From Tretioscincus oriximinensis (lineage: Eukaryota > Chordata > Lepidosauria > Squamata > Gymnophthalmidae), in the NCBI GenBank assembly GCA_022410635.1, contig JAJVDF010000495.1:888701-952700 (forward strand): a stretch of DNA of 64,000 nucleotides. Direction: 5' to 3'. The notes beneath the pieces are model-generated. The model saw only the letters and a list, made by a program, of their open reading frames with translations, did no database searches and was not told the origin of the DNA. Both the position numbers and the translations under genes were made by a program. Of the stretch, positions 10,087-23,101 are shown one piece after another. Within the stretch, counting starts at the first letter, position 1, and each line of letters opens with the position of its first letter.

Positions 10087-10220
10087 ATTTTGATCCATCA
10101 TTTCGGGGATGAACTCCCCTTCACTGTTGATGCTCGTGTGGGAACCTTGCCGGGCAATCTGCTGTTGCTCTTCAGGGACACTCCCAGGAGGTGGGGAACT
10201 CCGCCCGGTGTGCAGGGAGC
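10087..10220 (-). CDS. MAP3K3-like: MAP3K3-like exon, RSSPPPG linker block (residues 162-206)
   Basis: A 134-nt exon from acceptor GTCTTCCAG to donor AAT|GTAAGC, phase 1 in and phase 0 out. It contains GRSSPPPG, then [20 protein letters not shown] and [11 protein letters not shown]. The SSPPPG and [12 protein letters not shown] motifs are the best conserved part of the MEKK2/3 linker. VPExQQxIARQGS is the MAP3K3 version rather than the MAP3K2 one, while the end (MDQ) is like MAP3K2. A minus-strand L2-type LINE fragment starts within about 40 bp of the donor. Confidence 0.95.
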
Positions 10221-10880
10221 CTGGAAGACAGAGAGGAGTGGCTCAGGATAAGGCATGAAAGAGGAGAAGAGCCCACATGGTCAACATCCAGGTTTTATTT
10301 GAAGCCNGTTCTTGAAACAAGAAGGTTATCAAACTAGGCCGTCTCTGGACAACAAGAGGAAACACAGGATTCTGCTTCTTGCTGTCCCTGCCCTGGGGCA
10401 AAACAGGTCCTCATCATTCTAGCATTTGTCCTTGAATGTATCCAAAGGTGCAGAACACCTGGAAGTGTGCAAGTGTCCATCGTTTCAGCCAGGGTTTGCT
10501 CCTACATTTGTGCAATACTCGCAAGTATGCAGGTGACATCTTTAACCAGGTTTTGTCCCAGCGTTTGTACAGTGAGTATTTACTATAAATGGTTTTTCCC
10601 AGCCAACNTCCTGTAAGCAGCAAAAATGTTTGCAGGGGCGGGACTGGGCACACAATGGCTAAAGAGGCTTTCTTGCTCCTAGGGCAAGTTGCAGTGCAGG
10701 CTGGGAACTGTAGTTCACAGTCAGAGACCCACACGGGCTGGGCAGAAGAGGCAAACCACAGTAGGCCCTTCTCCAGTTATATAAAAACAATGGAGGAAAG
10801 CAGCTTTTGTAGCACTTCTCCCAATGTAGTGTAATATAATGTGCGCTACCACCTCAGTTTTACAAAAAGCACACATGTGC
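10221..10880. other. Intron, unassigned sequence
   Basis: Intron right of the RSSPPPG exon. Two diverged copies of a roughly 40-bp unit near 10470-10560 (CCAGGGTTTGCTCC / CCAGGTTTTGTCCC, both followed by a GTTTGTAC- or CATTTGTGC-type stretch) are the only structure noted. Confidence 0.35.
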
Positions 10881-10910
10881 GCATGTGAATTGTGGCCATT
10901 TTGTTTTCGT

Positions 10911-11003
10911 CTTTAATGGGTGTGTCAAGAGGAAATTTCAGCAAGTGTAGCTTATAATGCCAGCAACATCTGCTGAAATTTCCTTTTTGCCATACCCATT
11001 AAA
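10911..11003. repeat. Inverted repeat, family D
   Basis: CTTTAATGGGTGTGTCAAGA and GGAAATTTCAGCA on the left pair with TGCTGAAATTTCC and GCCATACCCATTAAAG on the right, leaving a 25-base loop. One arm of the same element is at 53712-53750. Confidence 0.7.
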
Positions 11004-11099
11004 GATGCCACTTTTTTTCTCGTAACTCTAAGCAGAGAAATACCTACCTCATAGGATTGAGAGAACTGAGGGGAAACTGGGCCAACATATTGGACTGTA

Positions 11100-11200
11100 T
11101 TACTTGCTTATTTATTTATTTATTTATTTAACTAATTCTATTATTTATCTATACTTATACCCTATCTCCAAAGGTCTCAGGGTGCTCCTTCAAAGATCTT
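11100..11200 (-). mobile_element. SINE tail with (TTTA)n
   Basis: A TTTATTTATTTATTTA run is followed by TACTTATACCCTATCTCC..GGTCTCAGGG, the reversed 3' tail of the SINE family also seen at 20190-20455. Confidence 0.5.
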
Positions 11201-12000
11201 CTAAAAGAATACATTAACGGTGATTGATATATCTCTTATGCTCACAAGGAGAAAGATACAGAGCCATGCTAAACCAACAAGTAGCCGTGTACAATAATAG
11301 CAAACTTTAAGTGACTTAAAGAGTTCTTGGCCAAATGGACTTTTGTGCCAGTTTGTTGGTTTTTTAAGGAGAAATAAGCCAGAAAAACACCCCTTCCCCT
11401 CTGCTTCAGGTTGGTGCTTCAAAAGTACAACATGTCCTATACAAAGCCTGCCATGCTCTACTGGCACATTCTGGGNCCTTCCATGTTTCTTTCCACACTG
11501 CTTTTTTCAAGGAATTCTCATATGTGGCCTGGTGAAGAGAGTGTGTGGCACGTACAGCCAGAACCACTCTGACCTCACTTGGCTTAGTTCTTCTGAAAAA
11601 GCCACCTTCTCCTCCTACAAGGCCTGGCTTCACATTCCTCACTCCCCAAGGACAACATTTGCCAATTCCTTTTGTCTTTATTGGACTACGACTCCCGTGA
11701 GCCTCAATCCAATGGGCCAAAAAGCTGTCTGTGGAAGAGATGCCCCACTCTGCATGCTTGCTGTGGAGATTCTTAAAGGACGCTAGCCAAGTGAGGCTGT
11801 CATTTCACAACTGCAGATGTCAACAGTTTAGCAACAGACCCAAAGCACCTCTTTACTGGACTCGGGAACAACTACAATCCAGGAAACGTAATGTTAGCGT
11901 CTCCAGCAAGATGTTCGGAGCCTGTTCGTACAGTCCTGATTTGGGGGATGACGTTCAAGGTCAAATATAATGTTTTGGCATTGTGAGGGCACTAGTCTTG
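11201..12000. other. Intron, nothing recognised
   Basis: Open frames here on both strands lack coding signals or matches. No splice-bounded exon fits the phase of the gene. Confidence 0.45.
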
Positions 12001-12269
12001 GGCACGAAGGATCAGTGGCTAAGAGCTCGTCTTCCAACTGAGAGATCCGGTTTCAAGGCCATGTTTCGGCCATGGAGAAAGGTGAGCGCCCTCTATTGGT
12101 CTTCAGCTCTAGCCAACTCAGCTATTTGAAAGAAAATAGATTTGCAATTTACATTTCAATTAGATAAATGAGTACCACCTGGTGGGGAAGATAGAATAGA
12201 TGTAACCTTGTAAGCCTTGAGTTCATTCAGGGGAGAAGGGCAGGGTATAAAACCAGATTATTATTCTAC
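12001..12269 (+). mobile_element. tRNA-type SINE, full length
   Basis: The head GGCACGAAGGATCAGTGGCTAAG and GAGAGATCCGGTTTCAAGGC resemble tRNA A and B boxes. The body has AGCTCTAGCCAACTCAGCTA and the tail GGGCAGGGTATAAAACCAG followed by TTATTATT. Confidence 0.75.
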
Positions 12270-13240
12270 TACCCAAGGCGACCTGACAAATTGTACACCC
12301 CTGGACAAACAGTTGATGGCCCTTGCTGGTGCGAATATATGGCAGCTTCTCCCTTGCAGGCCCCAGAAGTTCTTTCAACCTCCTTCTGGTAGTCTTGTCA
12401 GAAGCTGGCATGAATGCATTAGAGCTGATGCAGACTTGAAGAGAGGGAAGGGATTTCTTCCTGCCCCTGAACGTTCCAGGGCAAAACCAAGACCTTAAAG
12501 TGACGCAGAGCATACTGTAAGCGTGGGCAGGCAGAGGGCCCAGCTCAAATGGTCCCTTCAATATTTTGCATCCTGAACAACAGCAATACCATGATTACAT
12601 CTATATGTGAGAGAACAGTAGCAAGGTGCTTTGGAAAGAGCAATTTTGCCAATGATTTCATAAACTGGAAGAGGACAATTTTGCAAGAACGTCACATGAA
12701 GTAGAGTGTGAGCATATAGTTACTAATTAAGGTGATCGTTTTGAAAGAATTGCTGTATCTATAGAGAAAAAACCCTCTGCTCTCACACATTTAAAAGGAT
12801 AAATGGTTAAAATTTTCTACTTTGCTTCCTCTCATTGCCTGTGGCCTTCTGGGCTTGAATTTCATTGGCAACCCAATTCGCTACAGTCCTGACTGATTAA
12901 CTGACCCTGAATGTCATTTCCAGGCTGCTATTGGCTATGAAGCTTCTGTCTCATTTAACTTAAACTGAAAGTCGTCCCGTCGGTGGAAAGGACACCAAGT
13001 GTTTCGTTTTTGGAATGAGATTAAAGCGTTAAAAAAATCATTTGTCCCCTGGGCCACAAATTTGATCTGGTGATATTTTTTCTTACCCTGTCTGACAGCA
13101 CCTATAACAGGGACACTGGGGACAGTTTGTGCTACTTGATATGCGAAGTAGAATTAGCTACTTTGCTCAGAAGTTTGGAGAACTTCAATCCACCATGGGC
13201 TAACCCACAAACCAGTTTGGGGGAGAAAAAAGCCTTTTCA

Positions 13241-13472
13241 GTTTGGCACAGCGGTTAAAGCGCTGGACTTTTATCTGGTGGTCTTCTGGTTTGATTCCAC
13301 NTTCCTCCATTAAGCCAGCTGGGTGACCTTGGGCCAGTCACAGTTCCTTGGAACTCTCTCAGGCCCACCTACTTCACAGGGCATCTGTTGTGGAGAAAGC
13401 AACAAAATCTGTGTGTGCCGCCCTTTGGTGAAAGGGCCGCTATAACTAAATAGCATCATCATCATCACCACC

Positions 13473-13511
<39 letters not shown>
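13241..13511 (+). mobile_element. tRNA-derived SINE (ACA-like) with (ATT)n tail
   Basis: GGCACAGCGGTTAAAGCGCTGG (A box) and GGTTTGATTCCAC (B box) precede CCTTGGGCCAGTCACAGTTC and the repeated TTATTA tail at 13477-13511. Confidence 0.75.
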
Positions 13512-14458
13512 CCCCCTTCTTTCTCTCTTGTTCTTCCCACCCTTTCCCCTCTCTCCCCCTTCTTCTTCCACCCACTTCCCATATCGTTAACTGCTGAACC
13601 ATTCCCCATAAAACTGAAGTTGTTCCCCGGGCTTACCCTAAGCATTTCTCCTGTGGCCTGTTTAACACTGGGGAACAGTCTCACAGAAGCGTAAATATGA
13701 TAAAGTGCAAATACTGCTCACCCTCCTTTATGTAGTATGTAAGCCATTTGTCACCCAATCACAGTGAAAGGTGGGTGGGGCAAGCTGGATGTGAACCCAG
13801 AGCCCTAGTTGGACACATTCACACTCTGCTGCATCCTGGGATAGGAGCAGGACCCCCACGTTGCTCAGGTTGNGAACAGCATGAACTTACCCAAGTACTA
13901 ATTTGCTAATTCAGAGACTGAATTACTTTCCAATGTGACAAACACACCTCTTGAGAAATGTTTTACTTCCTCCTGACTCAAAACCCTATCATGAACCCTC
14001 TTCCTTTTCAGTTGACCAGAGTGAGATATTTATGTAGAGATTGCTGAAGTGGGAAGAATCTGGCCAAGAACTGACACATTGTTTATTTACATAGTTTGCA
14101 ATTTTATTGTTCTTTTGTATTTATTGCGATTGTTGTTCCACTCTTTGGAGAATGGTTGTTGTTGCTTTGTTGTTATTATTATTATTATTGACAAGACACA
14201 GTACAAATTACAGCTCAACACGTTCAAGTTGGTCTTCACATTGAGCCCTTCCCAAGGGCCCAGAATGTGATTGTGTATCGGCAGCACCAATCCCCTCAAT
14301 GCAGCCTTTTGCACTTGTCAAATAGGGATAAGTACAAACAGTGTTAAACAGTCTTCAGGAGAAATGCCCAGTTGTTTCATGCATAGCCCTAGATTTTTTG
14401 GAACATCACCCAACATGTGGATAACCACTGGGGACCACTTCTGCCGTTGTGTCATAGT
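13512..14458. other. Intron with a small (ATT)n run
   Basis: A short CT-rich run at 13511-13575 and a TTATTATTATTATTATTG run at 14172-14190. Nothing else recognised. Confidence 0.4.
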
Positions 14459-14459
14459 A

Positions 14460-15640
<1,181 letters not shown>

Positions 15641-16060
15641 GGCAGAGTGGAAGAAGAAAGAGGAGAAGGAGAAGGAAGAGGAGGAGAGACGAAGAATATG
15701 GCATTTATATCCCACTCTCAGTGTACAGAGCAGCTTACATCCTTTCCCCCAAAAGGCTTACATCAATGCACATTACAAATCTGCATTTCTTTTGAATAGC
15801 TGAATTGGCTAGAGCTGCAGGCTAGTGAAGGGCGCTCACCCCTCTCCATACCTGACACAGCGCTTAGAGACCAAATCTCATAATTGAGAGACCGATTCTT
15901 ACCAACTGCATCATTTGTGCTGAAGGAGGAGGAGGAGGAAGAGAATCTGGTTTTTATTCCCCGCTCCTTTCCAGAGCAGCTTACAAGGTTAACCCAGGGC
16001 TTTGAGAACAGGCCTCTCAATTGAAAGACCGTTTCTTAACCTTTGTGCCATTCGTGCCTC
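15641..16060 (-). mobile_element. Two adjacent reverse-strand tRNA-type SINEs
   Basis: 15641-15911 runs from an AGAAGGAG-rich tail through GCTAGAGCTGCAGGCTAG to a TTGAGAGACCG B-box region. A second, shorter copy (15912-16060) repeats the order and ends TGTGCCATTCGTGCC, the reverse of the A box. Confidence 0.7.
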
Positions 16061-16193
16061 AGTAGAGTTGATTTTCTACTCCTTACTCCAATAACCCTCT
16101 CAACCAACCCCTCTTTATCTTTCATAAAATTATCACTCGATTTAAAAGACTTTAAAATATATAAGGTTACCTTGGTAATAAGAGTGTTTATCC

Positions 16194-16478
16194 TGCAGGC
16201 ACTAAGTAGTCGGTCTTTCATCTGAGAGATCGGGTTTCNAGGCCTCGGGTCAGGCACGGGGAGGGGTGAGTACCTTCTACTAGCCTGCAGCTCTAGCTAA
16301 CCCAGCTATTGGAAAGAAATGCAAATTTGTAATGTGCATTTCAGTTAGATAAATGAGTACTATCATTAACCTGGTGGGGAAGATCGAATAAAATGTAAGC
16401 CTTTGGGCGAAAATTAACCCTGTAAGCCGCTCTTTTCCAGAGCAGGGTATAAAAATGCAATTCTCCTTCTTCTTCTGA
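16194..16478 (+). mobile_element. tRNA-type SINE, full length
   Basis: CAGGCACTAAGTAGTCGG, GAGAGATCGGGTTTC, AGCTCTAGCTAACCCAGC and the TATAAAAATGC tail with CTTCTTCTTCT are in the standard order. Confidence 0.75.
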
Positions 16479-16584
16479 CCCTTTAATAAGGCATGAAGCT
16501 TATTAATCTTATCCTCTCTTTGAGAGAGGAAGAGGAAGGCAGACAGCATGAGATTTCATAGAAGTCTGCTTCTTCGCAACTGAC

Positions 16585-16696
16585 CTGTTGAGTGTTTCCG
16601 TGTTCTTTCGGCATCTTTGTACAGAGACCCCAAAATATCCCCCATGGACTTTGATATCCTCATCTCGTGCTGCTTGCTGTTGTTGGGTTGCAAAGA
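16585..16696 (-). CDS. MAP3K3-like: MAP3K3-like exon, start of linker (residues 125-161)
   Basis: A 112-nt exon, acceptor TTGTTTCCAG, donor ACAG|GTCAGT, phase 0 in and phase 1 out. It carries RISKSMGDILGSLY and ERTRKHST. This aligns by position with the human MAP3K3 segment that has RIKASQSAGDINTIY followed by an Arg-His-Leu-Ser basic-Ser motif, but identity is low, as expected in this variable linker. The assignment rests on phase, place and the G-D-I core. Confidence 0.85.
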
Positions 16697-17194
16697 CTGG
16701 AAACAAGGTAAAAAAAAGAACAATTAGGAAGACGGTAAGCTGGATCTGTGAAGAATCAATTGCCTTTATATGCTACAATTCATGGAAAAGGCACAGGCAG
16801 ATGTGAAAGCTGTTGTGGTAATCAATGGACATTCCTGGCCTTGGAACCCTAAAAGAAACCATTTCAGGCTGCGTACTTATGGGGGTGAAAGAAGCTTTTT
16901 TGGGAACTGTGTTCCATTTCTAGCTGCGTTTCAGCTGTTTCATCATGTGCACAAAGTTAACATTGGTTTCTGGAGTTAATGGTTGTATTGGTTGGATAAA
17001 AAAAATATGCCTGAGTTTTGGGCAAATCCGTAATTATGAAAAAGTAATACAAATATACAGATAGTTTTGCACAAAACTAGAACCCCCCACAACCTTTAAA
17101 ATCCGCTGTCGCCTCCTCAGAGGTTAGAAGCACAGTGGGATGCGCGGCAGCATTCACAGAGGTGTTCCTGCNATGGGCAAACCACAGCCAGAGC

Positions 17195-17420
17195 ACAGTT
17201 AGCCTGAACTGGGAAGAACTGCACCTGCGTCGCTTTTAAGGAAGATCTCCATTCTGGCAATGTGTGGCTTTGCGAACGAGGCATCATGAAAGTGCTCCCT
17301 CTGTGGACTATTGGGGAACTGCGTGCAAAGCCACACAGATTTCACTCCCATTTTCCTCCCTAATGAGCGCCCTGTGGCACAATTTGGTGTGCCACAGAAA
17401 CAGGTTTCCCTGCTAAACCA
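17195..17420. repeat. Inverted-arm repeat, family C
   Basis: TGTGTGGCTTTGCGAACGAG and TGCAAAGCCACACAGATTTC face each other; flanks share AACTGCACCTGCGT with the copy at 6220. Confidence 0.6.
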
Positions 17421-17994
17421 GCCCATGGAAGCATGAACCCTTCTACACACATTCTTAGCTTTGCTTGCTGATCTCTAATTAGCAGTAAATCTGTTACAAG
17501 AGGTCTGTTGATATCTACACTGGAGGCCTAAATCAGGNTATGCTGCATCCAATGAGCACACAGTGCAATATGTTTGGGGCAACTGCAAATGTGCGCTGCA
17601 GTGGTTATAATGGTGCAGCACAGTATACCATAACCCTAACCCTGTATTTTTTTAAAGTGGGGTATATCTTTCCTTCACATTGTCCTATTGCTAGGATGGC
17701 ATGAGTGCCACCAAACCGTGTGGCAAGCACATCATCCTAGCACTAGGAAAGCATGAAAAAAACCAGTGTCTGGACACACGTTGAATGTTCTGTTCCTGTT
17801 TGCAAAGAGGCCCTCAGTTTTCCCAGTACAGCCAAGGAGATAAAGATTCAAAAGCCGAGTTGCGTGAACCCAGGTAAACAGATGCTAGTTCTTCATGGGT
17901 GCCCGTGTGACAAATACGCTCTGTAATGCACCTTTAAAATATCCATGTGCTTCCGCTCTTGAGACAAAGGAAAGAGAGACAACCTATGGCTCAC
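17421..17994. other. Intron, nothing recognised
   Basis: Includes a short CCCTAACCCTAACCCTG-like stretch near 17630 that is too short to be telomeric. No exon or repeat family recognised. Confidence 0.4.
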
Positions 17995-18108
17995 GTTTGC
18001 TTTCTTTGGAGTTTTCACAAACACTCTCAGGCTTCTCAGCGAAGGGCTGAGGTCCAAGTGTTCCACAGCTCTGTCCAAATCTTCTTGGGATTTCAAGGGA
18101 ATCAGGAG
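17995..18108 (-). CDS. MAP3K3-like: MAP3K3-like exon, PB1 C-terminal half (residues 87-124)
   Basis: A 114-nt exon of 38 whole codons from acceptor TTTCCAG to donor AAC|GTGAGC. It opens LLIPLKSQEDLDRAVEHLD and closes SLRSLRVFVKTPKKAN. The LxIxLKxQ(E/D)DLD(R/K)A pattern is the PB1 loop and helix of MEKK2/3, followed by the final strand (SLRVFV, in place of SLRILL or SLKILL). Both ends are phase 0, matching the exons on either side. Confidence 0.94.
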
Positions 18109-18756
18109 CTGGAAACAATATTGAACAAACACTGTCAACGCAGCTGAATTATAAACAACAGCAAACAGAGGAAGTGACAGTGAAACTGGGGGCTTGAGAA
18201 CCAGCAGGGCGAGGGAGAGAGGGCAGTTGAACCCAGGGCAGCAGCAAAAAGGAATTGGTACCTTCTGGCAGAAAGTAGTAAGCAAACATCAACAAGGGTG
18301 AACCCTTTTTTCCAAGATAGAATCCCCCTGAGGAACCAAATAAAAGTTATCAAAACAGCCGCCCACCAAAGGAGAGGCTGTTAAATGTCGCTGACTCAGC
18401 TGAAGGGAAGACCTTTCCAGCAAAAAAAAACAAAACAGAAGTGAAGGTGGCAGCAAGGAGACTGGAACTGGACTATAAATCTGACCTACTAAAGAGAAAA
18501 GGAATTTTACAATGGCTGAACCAGGAAGCAAAAAGGCCTCTGGCTCAGCCAATCAAATGCTAGGCTAGGGGAGGAAACAGTTTCAGCAATGGTTACTGAC
18601 CGTATGGCCTTGTCCACACTGGGTGTTATTCCAGACTAGTGGAAGACACCTGCTGTGCAATGCAATAAGAAGCTAGTCGGGTGGCAGGACGGAGTGGACA
18701 CCCAGTGGCTTGCAGGGGGGTGATACAGCACAGAGCTGGATCCTCAGNTGGGGCCG

Positions 18757-19034
18757 CTAGCTGGGCAGTGGTGTGTGGGTGCTCTGCCCAGTCAGCACTG
18801 GCGCACGGTNGATTGGGGCAACACTGGACTGTGGCAAATCAGGGCTGAGCAGCATGAGGCTCTGCCATTTTGGAGCAAATGGCGTACAGCTGCCCTGATC
18901 ACTCCAACACAGGCGCTACCAATTTGGGGGCAGGTCTTCTGGCAGGCAATATCTATTGGAGGTGATATGCACTGAGTGTCTCCACTCACCTCGATTAGAA
19001 GGCCAATCGCCGTGATGGATTTTAGTAATATGGA
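18757..19034 (-). mobile_element. Non-autonomous Helitron, second subfamily
   Basis: The minus-strand 5' end reads TCCATATTACTAAAATCCAT with CACGGCGATTGG next, preceded by a host A. The interior aligns with 44068-44313 over most of its length (AGCTGGG, GTGGGTGCTCTG, CCAACACAGG, TCGATTAGAAGGCCAA). The 3' end is taken at CTAG 18757-18760 but is diverged. Confidence 0.65.
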
Positions 19035-19195
19035 TTCATCTCGGAATGGGGCTTGTCATTTGCATACTAGTGTAGACTATGATCATACAGATGTCCAACC
19101 CAAACGGGGCCTGCCATAATCTGCACTAGCATGTCAATGACAGGTCCTCATTCCGAGATATATCCTGGAATAATGCCCCGTGGGAATAAGGCCTA
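19035..19195. repeat. Palindromic MITE-like repeat, family A
   Basis: TCTCGGAATGGGGCTTGTC..CTAGTGTAGACTATG on the left faces CATAATCTGCACTAGCATGT..CATTCCGAGATATATCC on the right, touching the Helitron end. Confidence 0.65.
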
Positions 19196-20189
19196 CGGCT
19201 GCATTTATCTCTGATATAAAACAGGCATATCTATTGATCGTTGTCTCATTAGATCACACGTAGCGTACTTCTGTGAGGTTGCTACGTTCCGTCCCTGCAT
19301 GCGCTGGACAGAGCATCATTCCAACCAGGAAGAGGTTAGGGCTCTTGATATTTAACTCTACTGGCAGGCCAACGTGGCCTAATTCAGGATACACAGGCCT
19401 GCAGAAGGCCTGCCTTCATGGGAAATATGGCTTCTCAGTAGTCCATTTTGCTATGCATATGCAATAATCCTCATAGGATTCAGGTCCCAATCACAAGCCT
19501 AGTGTAGAAGCTACCTAGGACATCAGTTCGTATTGCCAGCACCCCCGTTTTTTCCTCCCATAAAGCCACAAAATGCAATTTTTCAAAAACTAATTTAAAA
19601 ACACATAACACACGAAAAGTGCACCAGGAATATCGTGTCCTTGGATGTTTTTTCTGTTTATTGTTTTCACTGCCCTTGTTTGATGCTGGAATCTAATCCA
19701 AACTATTTGGGTCTTCCTAGCCAATGATTCCATCCGCCTCTCTTCCCACCCCTAGCCCACAAAATTATTCCAAAATCTGCTTATATATTTGGAATGAAAT
19801 GTCCTCCAATCTTCTGAGTTTCTCCTCCAGTATCACAATGTTCCATGAGCTCCCGTGCCTGGCTTCCCCTGTTGCCAAAAAGCCATCGGCAACCTCTGTT
19901 GCCCTGAAGTTAGCTCCAGCCTGGCAACATGTTGTCTCTGCCTGCCAATGAACATGGATGTCTTCAACCAGACATTACCTTAAATATAGGCAAACCATAA
20001 ACTAGAGGGCTGGCAGATTGAGGGCTCAGAAAACAGAACAAAGCTTTCCTGCAGCCGGTAAACAGAATAAGCTACGTTTAGTAGCCAGTGATTGGATATT
20101 TGAATTGAGGAACCTGCAAATGGAAAGAGGCTCTATTTGCATGTAGGTGTCAGTGGAGACAGAATTCTAGACAGAAGAAGGAGGAGTAG

Positions 20190-20455
20190 GAGTTACTATT
20201 TATTTATTTATTTGTACTTATATCCTGCCTACCCGAAGGTCTCAGGGCGACCAAACATAGGATGGCACACATATCTTTTTGTTGCTTTCCTCACAACAGA
20301 CACCCTGTGAAGTAGGTGGGGCTGAGAGAGTTCTAAAGAACTGTGACTGCTCCAAGGTCACCCAGCTGGCTTTCATGGAGAAGTGGGGAACAGAACCAGA
20401 AAACTACCAGCTGCGAGTCCAACACTCTAACCACTACACTAAACTGGCTATCTTA
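20190..20455 (-). mobile_element. tRNA-derived SINE (ACA-like)
   Basis: Reverse copy: TTTATTTATTTATTTGTACTT tail, CACACCCTGTGAAGTAGGTGGG-type core, CAAGGTCACCCAGCTGGC and the reversed tRNA head (AACACTCTAACCACTACACT). Confidence 0.8.
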
Positions 20456-20494
20456 GTAGCTACTAAGATGGATATCTCTGTACTGACCCCAGGA

Positions 20495-20770
20495 TGGGGA
20501 AACAGGAAGCATTCCTAAAACACATTTGCAGGGAGTTGAGAACAGGTGAAGGTTTTGCCTTCTATTGCTTGAGGGTGCCCAGGTGCAATTTATGGCCCAT
20601 GTAGACTATACCAGCATGCAAATGGTAAGTCCTTTTTCCAAGCCAATAGGTGAAGGTTTTGCTTGAGATGCCCAGATGCAATTGGTGGCCTGCTGTAGAG
20701 ACCGAATGCTTGGCTAGATTGGTTGTGGCCCCAATCAACTGGCCTCTTCTTGTGTTCTTATGTTCTCAAG
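20495..20770 (+). mobile_element. CR1-like LINE 3' ends (family A), two pieces
   Basis: CATTTGCAGGGAGTTGAGAACAGG opens a piece repeated after 20641. The second finishes GGCCTCTTCTTGTGTTCTTA, the family tail. Confidence 0.65.
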
Positions 20771-21224
20771 AATGAGAAGAGAAAAATGCTGGCAGTGTAG
20801 CTTAGTGCACTGCCAAAATGATACATTCACTAAGTATCTTCTTCATTGAAGATCTACTACGAATAGTCACATTCAGAACCTTCTAGAAAGCCTCAAATCC
20901 TCTTGGCCTTGTGGGAGAACATGTAATCCTTCACTCCATGATCCTGCACAGGACAGGATGGTAAGTAAGATGGGTTGTAGCTTCTTCCAAGGAGGCACCT
21001 CTTATGTTCTTACATGTTTTCCCAGTTCAGTCACGAGGAATTCATCTTGATCCTGTGATACCAGATGATAATAGCTCCTGTGCTGCAGCAAAGATCCAAC
21101 TTGTCCCTGTTTAGGAGCAAGACCTATTGCTTATATCTCTAGGATTAGAACAGAGATCCCTTTTAGGCTTTTCCTGTAAGAGAAAAATGAGTTTTCATAA
21201 ATGTCCAACCCATCTGTAAGGTAC

Positions 21225-21324
21225 CTCATTGTTGGCGTAGTGCAAATCCATCATCTGCCCGAAAGCATCCATGACTTTCTGCAATACTTCTTTGAATTTA
21301 ACTGGCCTTTGGAACTGGATAATT
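21225..21324 (-). CDS. MAP3K3-like: MAP3K3-like exon, PB1 core (residues 53-86)
   Basis: The 100-nt exon lies between acceptor CCATGCAG and donor GAG|GTACC. One base completes Arg, then 33 codons end in phase 0. It reads IIQFQRPVK early and ends [13 protein letters not shown]. The human proteins have the FGQ-DLHY-NNE block at the same place. The residues IIQF/RPVK mix MAP3K2 and MAP3K3 states. This is the middle of the ubiquitin-like PB1 fold, leading into its acidic loop. Confidence 0.94.
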
Positions 21325-21749
21325 CTGCATGGATATACATGAAAGTTGTAAAGTGTTATTAAAAGTTACCAAAATCAGAATAACAACAATAATAATGGCT
21401 ATACAATATTTATTTATTTTGTTATTTAAACTACATTTAAACCATGCTATGCAAGTTCTAGAATAAGTTTAAGGATGCTTTTGGAGTTTTTAGGGAATAA
21501 GGCAGCCATCAGCAATGGGAATGCCCTATCCAGTTTACTGATGTAAGTTAACTGTACCAAAACCACAGAGGCCAAATTGCATTATTGCAAGGCGGATTAA
21601 ATGTAGGGAGTCATAATTTGCCAGCAGTATACAATCAAACATGTTCTTTTTTTGAAACAAAGAAATGATATGGTTCTAGCTACATCTTCTAATACTGTTT
21701 CAGGCCACTTTCACAGCTGGAGCACCAAGACTCTGAAAGCCAGGAAGTG

Positions 21750-22695
21750 AACATAAGAACATAAGAGAAACCCTGCTAAATCGGGCCAGAGCCCATCTAG
21801 TTCAGCATTCTATCTCATTTTGCCTTCTGTTCCAGACTGCCCAACTGCAATTGGTGGACCACTGTGTGAGACAGAGTGCTAGACTAGTTGGGTTGTGGCC
21901 CCAATTCAGAAGGGCTCCTGTTATGTTCTTATGTTCACAGTGGCCCACCAGTTGCACTAGGACAGTCTCAAACAGAATGAAAAACCCTCATATGTTCTTG
22001 ACTCCTTGCAAATGACACTTCAGGAATACTTCCTACTTTTCCATCCTAATAGCCATTGGTACAACTGTCTTCCATGAATTTATCTAACCCGATGTTGAAT
22101 CTATCCAGGCTCNTAGTTACCATCACTTCTTCCTGGAATGAATTCCATAGACCAGCGACCCTCTGGGTGAAAAAATACTTCCCTTTATCTGTTCTCATTC
22201 TTCTGCCCAACAGCTTCAAGGAGTGCCCTCTAGTCCTACATGATAGTGTGTTACATGATAGTGGAGTTACATGATAGAGAAAATATTTTTTCTCTCTTCA
22301 CCTTATCCATCCCATGCATGCTTTTATATTTTTCCATTGGATCACTTCTTAACTGCCATCTTTTGAGAATGAAGAAGCCTAAAGGTTGCAGCCTGATTTC
22401 ATAAGAGAGATGTTCCAGTCTCATTCTTATGGCCCTTTTGAGCACCTTCTCCAATTCCACAATATCCTTTCTAAGGTGTGGTGACCAGAGTTGTACACAG
22501 TATTCTAAATGTGGCCTCATCACAGATTCAAAAAGAGGCAAAATGACGCTTGCCGACCCATTCTCGATTCCTTTTCTAATTATCCCTAGCAATGAATTTG
22601 CTTTTTTGATGCTCTTATTCTCAGAGACCTGGGGTTGAATTTTAGTGGTGGAAAATTCTCTCTTCCCCCCCTTCCCTCCCCCCAGTGATTCCACA
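21750..22695 (-). mobile_element. CR1-like LINE, longest copy in the window (family A)
   Basis: The minus frame 22694-22251 reads NSLLGIIRKGIENGSASVIL, SVMRPHLEYCVQLWSPHLRK, DIVELEKVLKRAIRM and YKSMHGMDKVKREKIF, the thumb and C-terminal part of a CR1 reverse transcriptase. The 3' part (21750-22250) is rearranged and includes a plus-strand tail (about 21830-21945). Confidence 0.85.
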
Positions 22696-23101
22696 TATGC
22701 TGATGAGGAATTATGGCTCCAGTAACATCTATAGTACTAAACTTCATCATAGCAAGGTGACTGAACAAAATGGCTGTCCATCAGCTCAAAGACCCAACTG
22801 GCTAATCAGCCTGAAGCGATTGTAAATATGTCCTCCTGTAGGCCATTGGGAGCCCATGCTGAGCCCACACCACCATCTATTCTACAAAGCAATGTTCCCA
22901 CACTGCCTAGCCTGAGCTGATTCAGGCCACATAGGTGGAGTGTCCACAAAGTAGGAAGACTATGTACAAAGAGGAGGGGTGTAAGATGAGTAGAAGGAGA
23001 GACAGGAGGAAGACATTAGGGTTAGCAGCCCGCTGTATTGTACAGTAGCAACGGACATACACACAACATCACGTTCCCTTTCATGCACTTTATGTGCTTA
23101 C

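Noticed and set aside
9838..10251. 137-codon plus-strand frame
   Set aside because: It is the antisense of the RSSPPPG kinase exon plus an L2 fragment.
17625..17648. CCCTAACCCTAACCC, telomere-like
   Set aside because: Only two to three units, with no extension or subtelomeric context; treated as chance.
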